From Methylovulum miyakonense HT12 (GTDB lineage Bacteria > Pseudomonadota > Gammaproteobacteria > Methylococcales > Methylomonadaceae), in assembly GCF_000384075.1 (NCBI RefSeq), contig NZ_KB913025.1, positions 2,378,690 through 2,442,689 on the forward strand: a DNA stretch of 64,000 nt. Reading direction: 5' to 3'. Made by a program: the position numbers and the translations under genes. Under the pieces are notes generated by a model. That model was not told the DNA's origin. It saw only the letters and a list, made by a program, of their open reading frames with translations, and searched no databases. Below are positions 18,279 to 26,947 of this stretch, piece after piece (position 1 is the first letter of the stretch; each line of letters begins with the position of its first letter).

Positions 18279-19368
18279 AGTAATTTGACATAAGTTTTAT
18301 GGTATAAAATATAAGCTTTTTGAGCCACCGCCCCCATGCCACGTTTAAAATTTGTCCGGCCACTCAGCGACACAGACAAGCAAGAGTTGGATGCGCTTTA
18401 CAAGACCCACCCAAACTTTAAGGTGCGAAGACGCGCCCACGCCTTGTTGCTGAGCGGCAGCGGGCATACGATAAACCAGCTACAAGCCATTTTCCAGGTT
18501 GACCGTGACCCTATCAGCCAGTGGATCAACCGCTTCAACGCGCAAGGTGTCGGCGGGCTTGGGGATTTACCGCGCCCCGGGCGTCCACCGATTTACACGC
18601 CCGAAGAAATCGCACTGTTCCGGGCCCAATTGGACGAAGAACCGCGCCAAATCAAGCAGGCCCAAGCCCTTCTGGAGGCCCGGACCCGGAAAAAGTCGGC
18701 GACCGGGACGTTAAGGCGCATTTTAAAAAAACCGGTTATTCATGGCGGCGGTGCAGGCGCTCCGTAAAAAGCAGGCGTTGTGCCGAGGGCTTTGCCAAGG
18801 CCAAGGACATCCAAACCGTCATGAAACAATGGGCCGATGAAGACAAAATCAGCCTGTTCTATTTTGACGAATCCGGCTTCAGCACCACGTCCTCCGTGCC
18901 TTACGCCTGGCAACCCAAAGGCCAGACGTTGGAAATCCCCTGTTTCCATAGCCAGCGCCTCAATGTCCTGGGGTTTGTTTCCCGGGACAGCCGGTCTTTT
19001 TTCCACACCGTTGAAGGGAGCGTCAAAACTGAACAGGTGGCCGGGGCCTTCGACCTGTTTGCCGCACACTATGGCGACGGCTACGCCGTCCATAAAAAAC
19101 CGTGCGTCGTCATTATTGACAACGCTTCCATGCACACCAGCCGCGCCTTTTTGGCACGCCGCGACGACTGGATGGCGCAAGGTGTCGTGTTGCATTATCT
19201 GCCGCCCTATAGCCCTGAGCCCGACCTGATCGAAATCGTCTGGCGCAAGATCAAGTATGAATGGCTGCCCCTATCGTGCTATGCCAGTTACGGGACATTG
19301 AAACAGGCCGTATTGGACATCCTTTCAAAATTCGGCGATGAATACCGGGTTACTTTTGTGTAATTACT
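18279..19368 (+). mobile_element. IS630-family insertion sequence (copy A, about 1090 bp)
   Basis: Ends form an imperfect inverted repeat: AGTAATTTGACATAAGT at the left and, read on the other strand, AGTAATTACACAAAAGT at the right. TA is duplicated on both sides (18277-18278 and 19369-19370), the IS630/Tc1 signature. It carries one transposase split over two frames. It is inserted in the STAND defence gene. Confidence 0.9.
18336..19363 (+). CDS. IS630-family transposase, two frames joined by likely -1 frameshift
   Basis: Frame one (18336-18767) encodes the helix-turn-helix and winged-helix part (RRRAHALLLSGSG, INRFNAQGVGGL). The DDE part continues in the -1 frame from about 18735 to 19363 (KKTGYSWRRCRR, FDESGF, IIDNASMHTS, PPYSPEPDLIE). 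The switch falls on a run of seven A in TTAAAAAAACC, where a -1 slip joins ILKK to TGYSW. The same arrangement occurs in the unrelated IS630 at 21950-23169, so a programmed slip is more likely than decay. The acidic triad appears present. Confidence 0.85.
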
Positions 19369-21949
19369 TACTGAACGTTATGGTGCAAAATGGCTGCTAA
19401 AAAGTGACGTAGTTTCAAAAATTTCCAGCATCGCCTGTTTATCAGAATTAACGTTAGCCCTTTATTATTACGATAAGCAAATCTACCACGGCTTTATCCA
19501 TTTCAATAAATCAGAAATTGAAAAGCTATTTCAAAGACAAACCAATACCTTGTGGCTAGAGCAGAAACCAGGAAATCCAATTGCTCATTACATTGTGCCG
19601 ATGGCATCGACTCATGAGAACGATAATGAAGACTTTTCATCGCGACTCAATAAGCAAACTGTTTACCGTGCTGAAATTCTTAGAAGACTATTTCCTGATG
19701 CCGAAAAATTTGGTGGGAAAGGCTATGGGCATCATGTTGCCTTTATGGAGTTACCCTACGACGAAGCAAACAAACCGGGTATTTTAAAATCATCTTTGCC
19801 AATAAATCGGTTGGTAAGTATCAATTCGACTTACTCCAACTTATCGGACTATCTGTATCGCCCTGACGATTGGAAAATATATGCAGAAAATATCATATTA
19901 AATCGGCAGCAAATTGTTGACGGTTTAACTTGCCTTAATAAAGCGTTAATCGCCTTTTTTAAAAATCGCAAGCCACCGTCAATCATGGGTTGGAAAATAG
20001 ACGAACGTTATTGGGAAGAGTTGTCGAGAATCAATATGATGTCTTCCATGCTCCCCAAGTTAGCTGTTGATCATTGGGGATATACTAGCGAAGGTACTGA
20101 AAATAACTCAGAAAACATACAATCAAATCGCCCAACTCAAATAAATGCCTCTGTGATGTTAGCCGAATATAAAAATTATCAAAAAGCATGGAGTGACTAT
20201 TTACACAGTATTATCAATTTTATTACACAATCCCATCTTATTTTAACCGTTAATGGTTTTATCGGACATCGACCAAAATCTGAACATGCGCTGGTATATC
20301 AAAAAGCTGAAGAACTTGGTCATTCCTGTTCTCCGCAACATATTCATCTAACCGTAGTGAATCTGAATAATGCCAAATGTGAGCTTAAGAGCTTTCAAAC
20401 GGAATTCAGTAATAGATTTAAAGACTTAGTTAATATATCTGCGTTAATAAAACTCGAAAAACAAGAGGCGGTTAGCCTCGAAAAAGTCTGGCATCTTTGG
20501 TATCAATTTGCCCATCATCCCGAGCAATACTGGAAAGAAGCACCTGATGTGCGTGCGGCGGCGATTACCAGAAAGGTACAGGTTGGTTTAATAAACGCTA
20601 TCAAAAAAGCGCTAGCTAATCCCCAGGATTCTGAATGGCAAGCCAAGCTGCTTAGTGACACCTATTGCTATGAAGAACAACCTGCTTTGTGGATCAATTT
20701 GGAATTAAAGGATTTAACTTCATTGGAAAGGGCGTATGCCGAAGTTGTTGATGTACTGATTAATGCAATTCGTCCTCTTGCATATAAAGATTTAAAGTAT
20801 TTTGTGCTGACTAACTATTGGCAGCATGTTGTTATTATTCCAATGCTACAGGGATTGACTTCAAATCATATTGCTTGGCGAATATTAACCAGTTCATTTG
20901 CGGGTGATGAACCTATCCTGTCCGACGAGAAATCTTGGAAAAACATCCCGCAAGCCCTTCCCGAAAACGCTGTAAATCACTTTCAATTTGAACAAATCAA
21001 GGTTGATAACTTTGAGAAGACGCAATCTCTTGGTAAAGAGTTAGCTGAGTTGTATGCAGCGACTTCACATTTATCGAATTTTATTGAAATATCGAAAAAA
21101 TTGAACAGTGTAGGTCTGGATATACTGCAAGATTATTTATCAAAATTTTATAACAGGCTTGCTGAAAATATATCAACTGCTGACTCCATCATAACGGATT
21201 TAAAAAATGGAATAAAAAACGATGATGACCCTAGATTAGAAGCATTGAGACAATGCGAAAACGCCATATACCCTTATGGCAAGCCAGATGATGACCAAAT
21301 AATAGTTAATTTGAACGATTGCAAAGAATGGTCATTACTTATTCATCAAGCGTTGGCTTTTTTACAAATAATGGAATGGGTTGAATTTTAAGAACAAATT
21401 ATCTTGCTGATATTTTGTATGGCTATGCATTGAAAGCCTGCGTGCGGGGGTGCTCGGTCAGGTGGCGTTAAATCCCTAGGTCGAATTGAGAGAGTCAATA
21501 TAGACAGGATGCAAACAGTGCCCAGTCCCCGCAAGTTGAGCGTGCTGATGACAGTCACGCTGAAAGTGAAGATGAAACGGTGGGCAACCCAGACTTACCG
21601 GATCAGGGAAGGCCAGACAATGACCTCACGCATCCACCTAAGGCCGCATCATCACAACCTCACGGTAATGACTGCGACACCGGCATCACGGAACCCAACC
21701 CGATGTTGGACGCGTTATGGAATGCCGGGGATGGCGACATTGACCCTGATATTTTCGACACCGTCAAGTCGGCACTGGCGTTGGCACAGGATAGCGTTTC
21801 AGAGGTGATTCTGCCCATCGGCGATGAGCCCACGCTGGATGAACAGGCGGGGTTGGCATTGTTCCGCAAGGTGCAAGGCGAATCGGTGAAAATCCGGGCC
21901 GCATTGCAAGGCCTGGTGCAATCGCAAAGCCTGACCCGTCCGCAGCCTA

Positions 21950-23169
21950 GTACTCAGTCATTTTTTTATTGTCGGGTAAAGTTTTTTCAATTTTACCCGG
22001 GCATCTTCACTGGTAAACCGCCATTCCATAGGCTGGGCAATAGCATTTCTTTGTTCTTGCCAAGCTGCGATTTCCATCCTTAATGTTTCTTGGTCCGGAA
22101 TGCGCCGATCCAGACATTGGCGGGACAAGATGCTCAATTCTATTTCCGCCATATTTAACCAACTGCCATGTTTGGGCGTGTAGTGGATTTCCAATTTATC
22201 CAGAATTCTTCGCGCTTCCTCAGGGGCGAACGCCTTATACAGCGATGCTCCCGTGTGGGTGTTCAAATTATCCATAACCAGTGTGATGCGCTCAGCACGA
22301 GGGTACCCGACATCAACCAGGTTGCGGATTTGATGCGCCCAATCCACCGCCGTCCGTTGATCCGTTACCACCACATGCCGTTTCCCCTCTAACGGTTCAA
22401 AAAATAGGAACAGATTACTCACCCCATTACGTTCATACTCCGTGTCATACTTTTCGACGGTGCCTGGTTTTGCCGGTATCGGCTGACGTGTTTCCTTAAT
22501 GTGTTGCTTGCTGCTTTCGTCCATACAGATCAAGGGATGCGTTTCATCATACGCGCGTTGATAAACTTCCAGAACATCTTCCATGGCGCAGACAAATTCC
22601 GCATTCTCTTTAGCCGGAATACACCATTCTTTATTCTGCCAAGGTTTCAACTCATTTTTTTTAACGTTTGCCGGATAGTTTCGTGGGATACGCTTTCCAC
22701 ATGGCCCAGTTCAACCATGTGCTGCCCAAGCAATCTCAGTGTCCAGCGACTGCGTCTATCAGGGGCATCACCATAGGCTAACGCGAGCAGATGCGCTTCC
22801 TTTTCGCCGTCAATGACACGGCTTTTAACCCGGATCGGTTTAGCCCGGTTTAAGGCGGACTCCAAGCCTTCTTGAACCCATCGTTCCCGGACTCGTTCAA
22901 CGGTGCGTGTGGAAATGCCAAAGGCTTCACTGATTTGACTATCCAGCCACGGGTCGCCCCATTCACTACTATCTGTCTTGAGCAGGATTTCTGCGTGAAG
23001 CCTTTTATGGGCAGCCACTTTGCCTTTATGAATCAAACTTTCCAAATCAGTACGTTCTTCTTCTGTCAGTCGTACAATGTATTTTTTCGCCAATTGCCAG
23101 TTCCATGGGGTAATGAATAAACTCATCATATGGGGGCTGTAACTCGACATAACAATAATGACTGAGTAC
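21950..23169 (-). mobile_element. IS630-family insertion sequence (copy B, about 1220 bp)
   Basis: Terminal inverted repeats begin GTACTCAGTCATT at both ends, with further matching to about 25 bases. The target was CTAG with TA duplicated (21948-21949 and 23170-23171), the known IS630 preference. It differs from copy A in ends and transposase. It sits in the CobT-like gene in antisense orientation. Confidence 0.92.
21958..23150 (-). CDS. IS630-family transposase, two frames joined by likely -1 frameshift
   Basis: The first frame (22647-23150) encodes the DNA-binding half (ISEAFGISTRTVERVRERW, SHETIRQTLKK). The second (21958-22650) encodes the DDE half (ICMDESSKQH, LVMDNLNTHT, HGSWLNMAEIELS). 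The frames meet at a run of eight A before TGAG (around 22651-22658), where a -1 slip turns LKKMS-stop into LKKNELKPW. All three acidic residues of the catalytic core are visible, so the element may be active. Confidence 0.88.
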
Positions 23170-23654
23170 TAGCACGCGGGGACGGCTGGATGGCAGGCGC
23201 TTGCATCGGGTGTGTTTCGGTGAAACGAAGGTGTTCCAGCGCAGTGCCGTCAAACCCTCGCCGAATACCGCAATCCATCTGTTGCTCGATAAGTCCGACA
23301 GCATGGGGTATCAAGTAAACGATACGCGGGGACAGGCGATGGGCACGCGCCTGCCGATGGCGTTGGAAGCGACTCTGGCATTGGCCTTGGCGTTTGAAGG
23401 GCTGTCCGGGGTGAATCCCGGCATCACCGCTTTTCCGGGTGACCAGGATGGCTCGGTTTACCGCTTGCTGGATCACGGCCAACGCATCCGGCAGCGGGCA
23501 GGGGCCTTTTCGCTGCTGGCCAATGGCGGCACGCCGATGACCGAAGCCATCTGGTTCGGTGCCGCCGCGCTGCTGCGTTGCCGGGAACCGCGCAAGGTGC
23601 TGATGGTGATGACCGATGGCCAACCGGACGATATGGTCAGCACGCTGGCGCTGC

Positions 23655-23917
23655 GAGACAGGAGTCGAGTAGTCCCCAGAAGCGATAGGGCTGGGCGTTT
23701 TCACGAAGCGCTTTTTGTGTAGTGAAAATGCAAAGCATCCCGAAATCGCGTCGAGTCATTGGGATGATGTGAGCCACCCCCCGTTGGGTGGCGAACGAGA
23801 GACTCAGGACGGCTGGGGCGCCGCAGGCATTAGCGGTCGCGTGATTTTTGCCGCTTGCTTGGGTTGGGAGACCCAAAACAAGCTTTCGCAAAAATAGCGA
23901 CTCCCCGCCCATTTTGC
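23655..23917 (+). ncRNA. 263-bp structured insertion in the CobT-like gene, candidate mobile RNA element
   Basis: A segment inserted in frame-breaking fashion, with TGC at both junctions (23652-23654 and 23915-23917). It contains no gene but many hairpins: outer GGAGTCG/CGACTCC (23661-23667 with 23898-23904), CATCCC/GGGATG, CCACCC/GGGTGG, CCGC/GCGG and TTGGGT/ACCCAA. This density suggests a folded RNA such as a HEARO/omegaRNA-like or intron-derived element. No class was recognised and no ATGA/GTGA target is evident. Confidence 0.5.
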
Positions 23918-24081
23918 AGCGTTGCCGTGACAGCGGCATCGAAACCGTGGGTATCGGTTTGGGGATAGAGGTCAGCCATCTGTTTCCCATCGCCATCACT
24001 ATTAACGGGCTTCAGGAACTGAGGACGCAATTGTTCGAACTCTCGAAATCGGTGTTGTTGGCAGCCTAACGCCCTGCAGTT

Positions 24082-24130
24082 ATCAATAGCCCAATCCCTG
24101 GCCTCAAGCCAGGTGGTTGTGGCTATTGAT
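24082..24130 (+). terminator. Long nested hairpin after the CobT-like gene
   Basis: ATCAATAGCC (24082-24091) pairs perfectly with GGCTATTGAT (24121-24130) and encloses CCTGGC/GCCAGG (24097-24102 with 24108-24113). It starts 12 bases after the stop codon. There is no T-run directly after it, but a second hairpin AGGGG TTTTT CCCCT follows near 24145. A transcript end or RNA-stabilising structure is likely. Confidence 0.5.
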
Positions 24131-24194
24131 GACTGATCTTTCAAGGGGTTTTTCCCCTGGCTTTGTATAAGCCGAGGCCAAGGGAAAAACAAAC

Positions 24195-24297
24195 ATTTCA
24201 TGCGTTCTTTCGGGAATGCAGGATCCGGTTTCAGCCGGCGTTCCGTCTTTAGGCGGCGTGCATCAGCAACGATGCGCGGGTCGGGTGCGTCAAGCCC
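24195..24297 (+). ncRNA. Repeated structured leader motif, copy 2
   Basis: Copy of the motif at 13515-13617, aligned without gaps for about 80 bases. Stems are kept with changed bases: GCGTTC/GAATGC in place of GCCGCC/GACGGC, and GCATC/GATGC in place of GATGG/CCATC, while CGGG/CCCG is identical. It lies about 100 bases before the membrane-protein gene at 24400, the same relation as copy 1 to bet. Confidence 0.6.
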
Positions 24298-24399
24298 GTC
24301 AATTCAACGTGCCTTTGGCACTTATTCAATCCCACTTCGGGCGATCAAGACCCGTTGGAGGGATTGTTCATTCGAAGTTGCACAATTAGGAGACTTTCA

Positions 24400-24936
24400 A
24401 TGAACTTTATCTTTGGCATGATCGTATTGGCGTTGACCATCATCGCCGTCCGGGTGATCTGGACAACCCTGTGGCAAACCCTCACTTTTTTGAAATCGGC
24501 TATCCGCCGGATCCAATTGAAAATGGCGCAGCGGAACCTGAAGTCCATTTCACCGGTGACGATGCCTTGCCTGCCAGCCCAGGCTGACTGGGACATCATG
24601 GCGGAGAGCGTCCGCTATGAAATCCAGCGGCGCAACACGGGGCTAGACCGGGAAGCCAACCGGCTGGATGCCCAGTTGCAGGCGAAATTGAAAACCCTGG
24701 AGCTAATCAAGGCCGACATTCAAATCGCCAAACTGGAGCAGGAATTGCAAAAAGTCAGGCCGGCTGTGCTGGTGCAGGTGCCTGAAGCTAAAAAGCGCAA
24801 GCGCACGAAAGCATCAGAACCAGTGGTGTCAGGGGAAAATGTCTCCACTGTGCCGCATCAGGTCCACCAGTTACGGGCGGCCTTGAAGGGCGGTGCTGTA
24901 AAGGTGGATAACGCTAATGGGATTGTCCGCCATTAA
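24400..24936 (+). CDS. ICE membrane-anchored coiled-coil protein
   Basis: A 178-aa protein starting at ATG 24400 (AGGAG 9 bases upstream; an earlier in-frame ATG at 24355 lacks such a site). One N-terminal membrane segment (FIFGMIVLALTIIAVRVIW) is followed by a basic stretch and a long coiled coil (EANRLDAQLQAKLKTLELIKA and beyond), ending in a KKRKR-containing tail. Function is unknown. The position after the CobT-like gene suggests an ICE backbone protein. Confidence 0.7.
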   Translation: MNFIFGMIVLALTIIAVRVIWTTLWQTLTFLKSAIRRIQLKMAQRNLKSISPVTMPCLPAQADWDIMAESVRYEIQRRNTGLDREANRLDAQLQAKLKTLELIKADIQIAKLEQELQKVRPAVLVQVPEAKKRKRTKASEPVVSGENVSTVPHQVHQLRAALKGGAVKVDNANGIVRH

Positions 24937-25291
24937 AAACCGAAAGTGTTGTCCCAGAAGGGGTCATCACGGTTCGGACGGGGTTCAGGGCGGTTTGCCG
25001 TTTATTTGCCGTGGATATCCGGTCAATAGGTGACAGCGTGGCGAACTCTTGTTGGGTTTCGCGCCGCAGTTGGCGGATTTTACTCAAGAGCGGCCAGGCC
25101 TTTTCAGGATCATAAATGTCGTTGAGCACCTCGGCTTCCGCCGCATCCAGTTCGGTGAAAATTTTCTGGCATAAGTGGCGGTTGTGGGCGTTTGAGGCGA
25201 CCGGGATTGCCATCGGTTTTCGTGGTTGGGAGTGTTGCCGAGTCCGGTTTGGACTGAGGCATTGAAAAATGCGGGCAAATCGCTGGAACAT
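24914..25291 (-). CDS. Hypothetical protein, antisense between ICE genes
   Basis: A 125-aa frame with GAGAG before ATG 25291. The central part is protein-like and helical (CQKIFTELDAAEAEVLNDIYD, LSKIRQLRRETQQEFATLS). It overlaps the end of the coiled-coil gene by 23 bp, tail to tail. No family was recognised. A shorter start at 25213 (MAIPVASNAH) is possible. Confidence 0.4.
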   Translation of the reverse strand: MFQRFARIFQCLSPNRTRQHSQPRKPMAIPVASNAHNRHLCQKIFTELDAAEAEVLNDIYDPEKAWPLLSKIRQLRRETQQEFATLSPIDRISTANKRQTALNPVRTVMTPSGTTLSVFNGGQSH

Positions 25292-25456
25292 GGCGTTCTC
25301 TCAATAAAATCAAGGAATTTGGCTACGATATACCGAATTTATTGCAAAAACAAGCGTGCTGGTGAAGGCTTTTTTAGGGCTTTAGCAGCGTTATTTAACC
25401 GGCAGGAACCCTTATCCTGCCAGATGGGTGTTGCTGCCTTTTTGGAGGAACAGATC

Positions 25457-26092
25457 ATGACAACATCACCGATTGATGCCAATCAATCAGATTGTGAAAC
25501 TATGCCCGTGCGGTATTTAAACCATTACCGCTGCCCCACTTGCCAACAGGATTGGCAGGATGAATGGGACTGCGCTTGTAATGACCGTTGCCCGTCCTGC
25601 GATAAGGAAATTGTCCCTTATCATAGCGATTTGTTGGGTCTTAACCCGGAAAGCTGTGCCCAATTGGATCAGAGGCCTTTACCTATGGCTGAAGCACAGG
25701 CGACCAAGAAAAAGTTTGTCGTCGCCTATGAGATCGATTATGTCCACCGGGTAGTGGTCGGCATAGCAGCGTTGAATGAAACGGAGGCCAAGCAACTTGC
25801 CGAACAGGCTTTCAATGACGCCACGATTTGGGACGACACCGAAGCCATGCCGCTATTGTCCGATGATTACCATGAGTCGGGTGATGAAAGCCTGGTCTGG
25901 GAATGTGAAGCGGTTGAACACTACCCCGCGCCTGATTATTCGGTGCGGCAACTGCATAAAGAACAGGCCGCCCTTAAGGTTTGCCGGGGGCTGGTTGAGG
26001 CTTATCAACAGGGGGAAGCCGCCAGAGGTTCCATCGGAGGGGAAGACCTGGACCAATGGCTTCCCTGGGCGATGAAAGCCGTGGCCAGCTAA
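25457..26092 (+). CDS. Zinc-ribbon ICE protein of unknown function
   Basis: A 211-aa protein starting at ATG 25457 with GGAGG 7 bases before it; the open frame reaches back to 25226 without a ribosome site. A zinc ribbon is visible at residues 24-53: YRCPTCQQDW, then CNDRCPSCD. The following half has a strand-helix pattern (FVVAYEIDYVHRVVVGIAALNETEAKQLAEQAF) and a helical end. It may bind DNA or protein; the role is unknown. Confidence 0.75.
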   Translation: MTTSPIDANQSDCETMPVRYLNHYRCPTCQQDWQDEWDCACNDRCPSCDKEIVPYHSDLLGLNPESCAQLDQRPLPMAEAQATKKKFVVAYEIDYVHRVVVGIAALNETEAKQLAEQAFNDATIWDDTEAMPLLSDDYHESGDESLVWECEAVEHYPAPDYSVRQLHKEQAALKVCRGLVEAYQQGEAARGSIGGEDLDQWLPWAMKAVAS

Positions 26093-26217
26093 CCGCTGGT
26101 ATCTGGAACACGACGATTGTTGGAGGCAATTTTGAGACACCCTTTTGAAACGTCACATCGTCCACCACAATCCGAGTTAGCCCAATCGTCATTGATGGGC
26201 ACTCACACTTAACCCGA

Positions 26218-26258
26218 CGGGAAAGCCATTCCCTTTGGGGGAGTTCATGGTTTTCCCG
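26218..26258 (+). promoter_or_regulatory. Leader hairpin before the 26277 gene
   Basis: CGGGAAAGCCAT (26218-26229) pairs with ATGGTTTTCCCG (26247-26258), with one mismatch. The loop contains CCC TTT GGGGG. The ribosome site AAAGGAG follows at once. It is similar in plan to the hairpins before bet and the GHKL gene. Confidence 0.55.
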
Positions 26259-26276
26259 CTTCCAAAGGAGATTCCC

Positions 26277-26777
26277 ATGAACCAAACATTTTTTGAACAT
26301 ACCTTTAGCCTTGGACAGGCTATCCGTTACCGCCGTTTGCCATCCGGCACTTGTTATCACGCGGACACCCCGGAAACAGTGGTGGCGATCCTGGAAGCAT
26401 GCCGCCAGAACCGATGCGAAATCCGGTTGTATTACGGTGACACACAGACCGGGCAATCCTGGCTCGATGAGCACGATATCATCGGTTACATAGGCCGTTC
26501 AACCGGAATCGTCAAAGTGCCATTGCTGGTTCCGCCCGGCGATAGCGGCGGCCCGGCGTTGCTGGACCATTGTATTATCCGTATTGATTCACCGACTAAG
26601 GTGCTTTACCAGCATGGGCAATTTCATGTCGGCGATATCACCCTGGTTCAGGGCAAACTGAAACAACTGCCTTGGGAGGTGTTAATCAACTGGACTTTAC
26701 AGGCCCGCTTCCCAGCAAAACGGGAAGCCAAACACTACATCGATTTTCTACAGGGCAAGCGTTTTGCGCTGGAATAA
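26277..26777 (+). CDS. ICE hypothetical protein
   Basis: A 166-aa protein starting at ATG 26277 (AAAGGAG 8 bases upstream). It contains short hydrophobic strands and the phrases LYYGDTQTGQSWLDEHDIIGYIGRS and VPPGDSGGPALLDHCIIR. The latter resembles a protease GDSGGP motif, but the rest of the serine protease fold (His, Asp) is not evident, so this is probably coincidence. It sits in the same transcription direction and spacing pattern as neighbouring ICE genes. Confidence 0.72.
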   Translation: MNQTFFEHTFSLGQAIRYRRLPSGTCYHADTPETVVAILEACRQNRCEIRLYYGDTQTGQSWLDEHDIIGYIGRSTGIVKVPLLVPPGDSGGPALLDHCIIRIDSPTKVLYQHGQFHVGDITLVQGKLKQLPWEVLINWTLQARFPAKREAKHYIDFLQGKRFALE

Positions 26778-26887
26778 ATGGATAGCCATACGGTTACTAA
26801 AGCCGCCAATGGTTACTTGCAACCTAAAACATCACTAACCCGACTGACCCTGCCAGTTTAACCCGCCCCAGGGAGATGACCGTCTTC

Positions 26888-26901
26888 TCCCGTTGGGGGA
26901 T
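26888..26901 (+). promoter_or_regulatory. CCC-GTT-GGGG leader element before the GHKL gene
   Basis: CTCCCGTTGGGGG forms a small hairpin. Competing pairings are GGGAGA (26871-26876) with TCTCCC and CCCCA with TGGGG. It matches the cores at 13697-13707 and 26231-26240. Confidence 0.45.
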
Positions 26902-26947
26902 CCGTCTGTCTTGTTTTCCTTGGGGTCATACCATGAGGAACCAAACC

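Larger units (their letters stand above)
16154..21391 (+). pseudogene. Cap4-type nuclease-STAND NTPase defence gene, interrupted by IS630
   Basis: Remains of one large anti-phage-like gene. The N-terminal about 200 residues match the Cap4/DUF4297 PD-(D/E)XK pattern (KGYRFQTLYTLVEIL, EGEEDLAI, VIQVKARN). A STAND-type P-loop follows, GASGQGKTT at 277-285, with a Walker B-like LYLYIDV. The remainder is a long helical repeat-like region without recognised motifs. The frame runs 16154-18278, then an IS; it resumes at 19371 (TERYGAKWLL) and ends at 21391. Removing the IS and one TA restores WLKI-TERYG in frame, giving about 1381 aa. Base composition is visibly more AT-rich than the flanking ICE genes. 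The overall plan resembles Avs-type antiviral STAND sensors. The first half (709 aa) could still be made as a truncated nuclease-NTPase. Confidence 0.85.
21490..24069 (+). pseudogene. CobT-like VWA-domain protein, broken by an IS and a 263-bp insertion, 5' end missing
   Basis: The ICE CobT-like (cobaltochelatase-type VWA) gene in pieces: 21490-21949 (acidic linker, no start found), 23172-23654 (VWA MIDAS motifs DKSDSM, GGTPM and MTDGQPDD) and 23918-24069 (QRCRDSGIETVGIGLG to SKSVLLAA, stop). Joining the first two across the IS gives QPSTRG in frame; joining the last two gives LALQRCRDS in frame. A stop at 21487 and the absence of a CobS-like partner suggest that the STAND cargo insertion deleted the 5' end of this gene and its upstream neighbour. 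In SXT-type elements CobS/CobT-like genes follow bet/exo. Confidence 0.8.

Noticed and set aside
26535-26560. GDSGGP motif in the 166-aa ICE protein as a serine protease
   Set aside because: Only the nucleophile-like string is present; His and Asp motifs and the fold are not seen.
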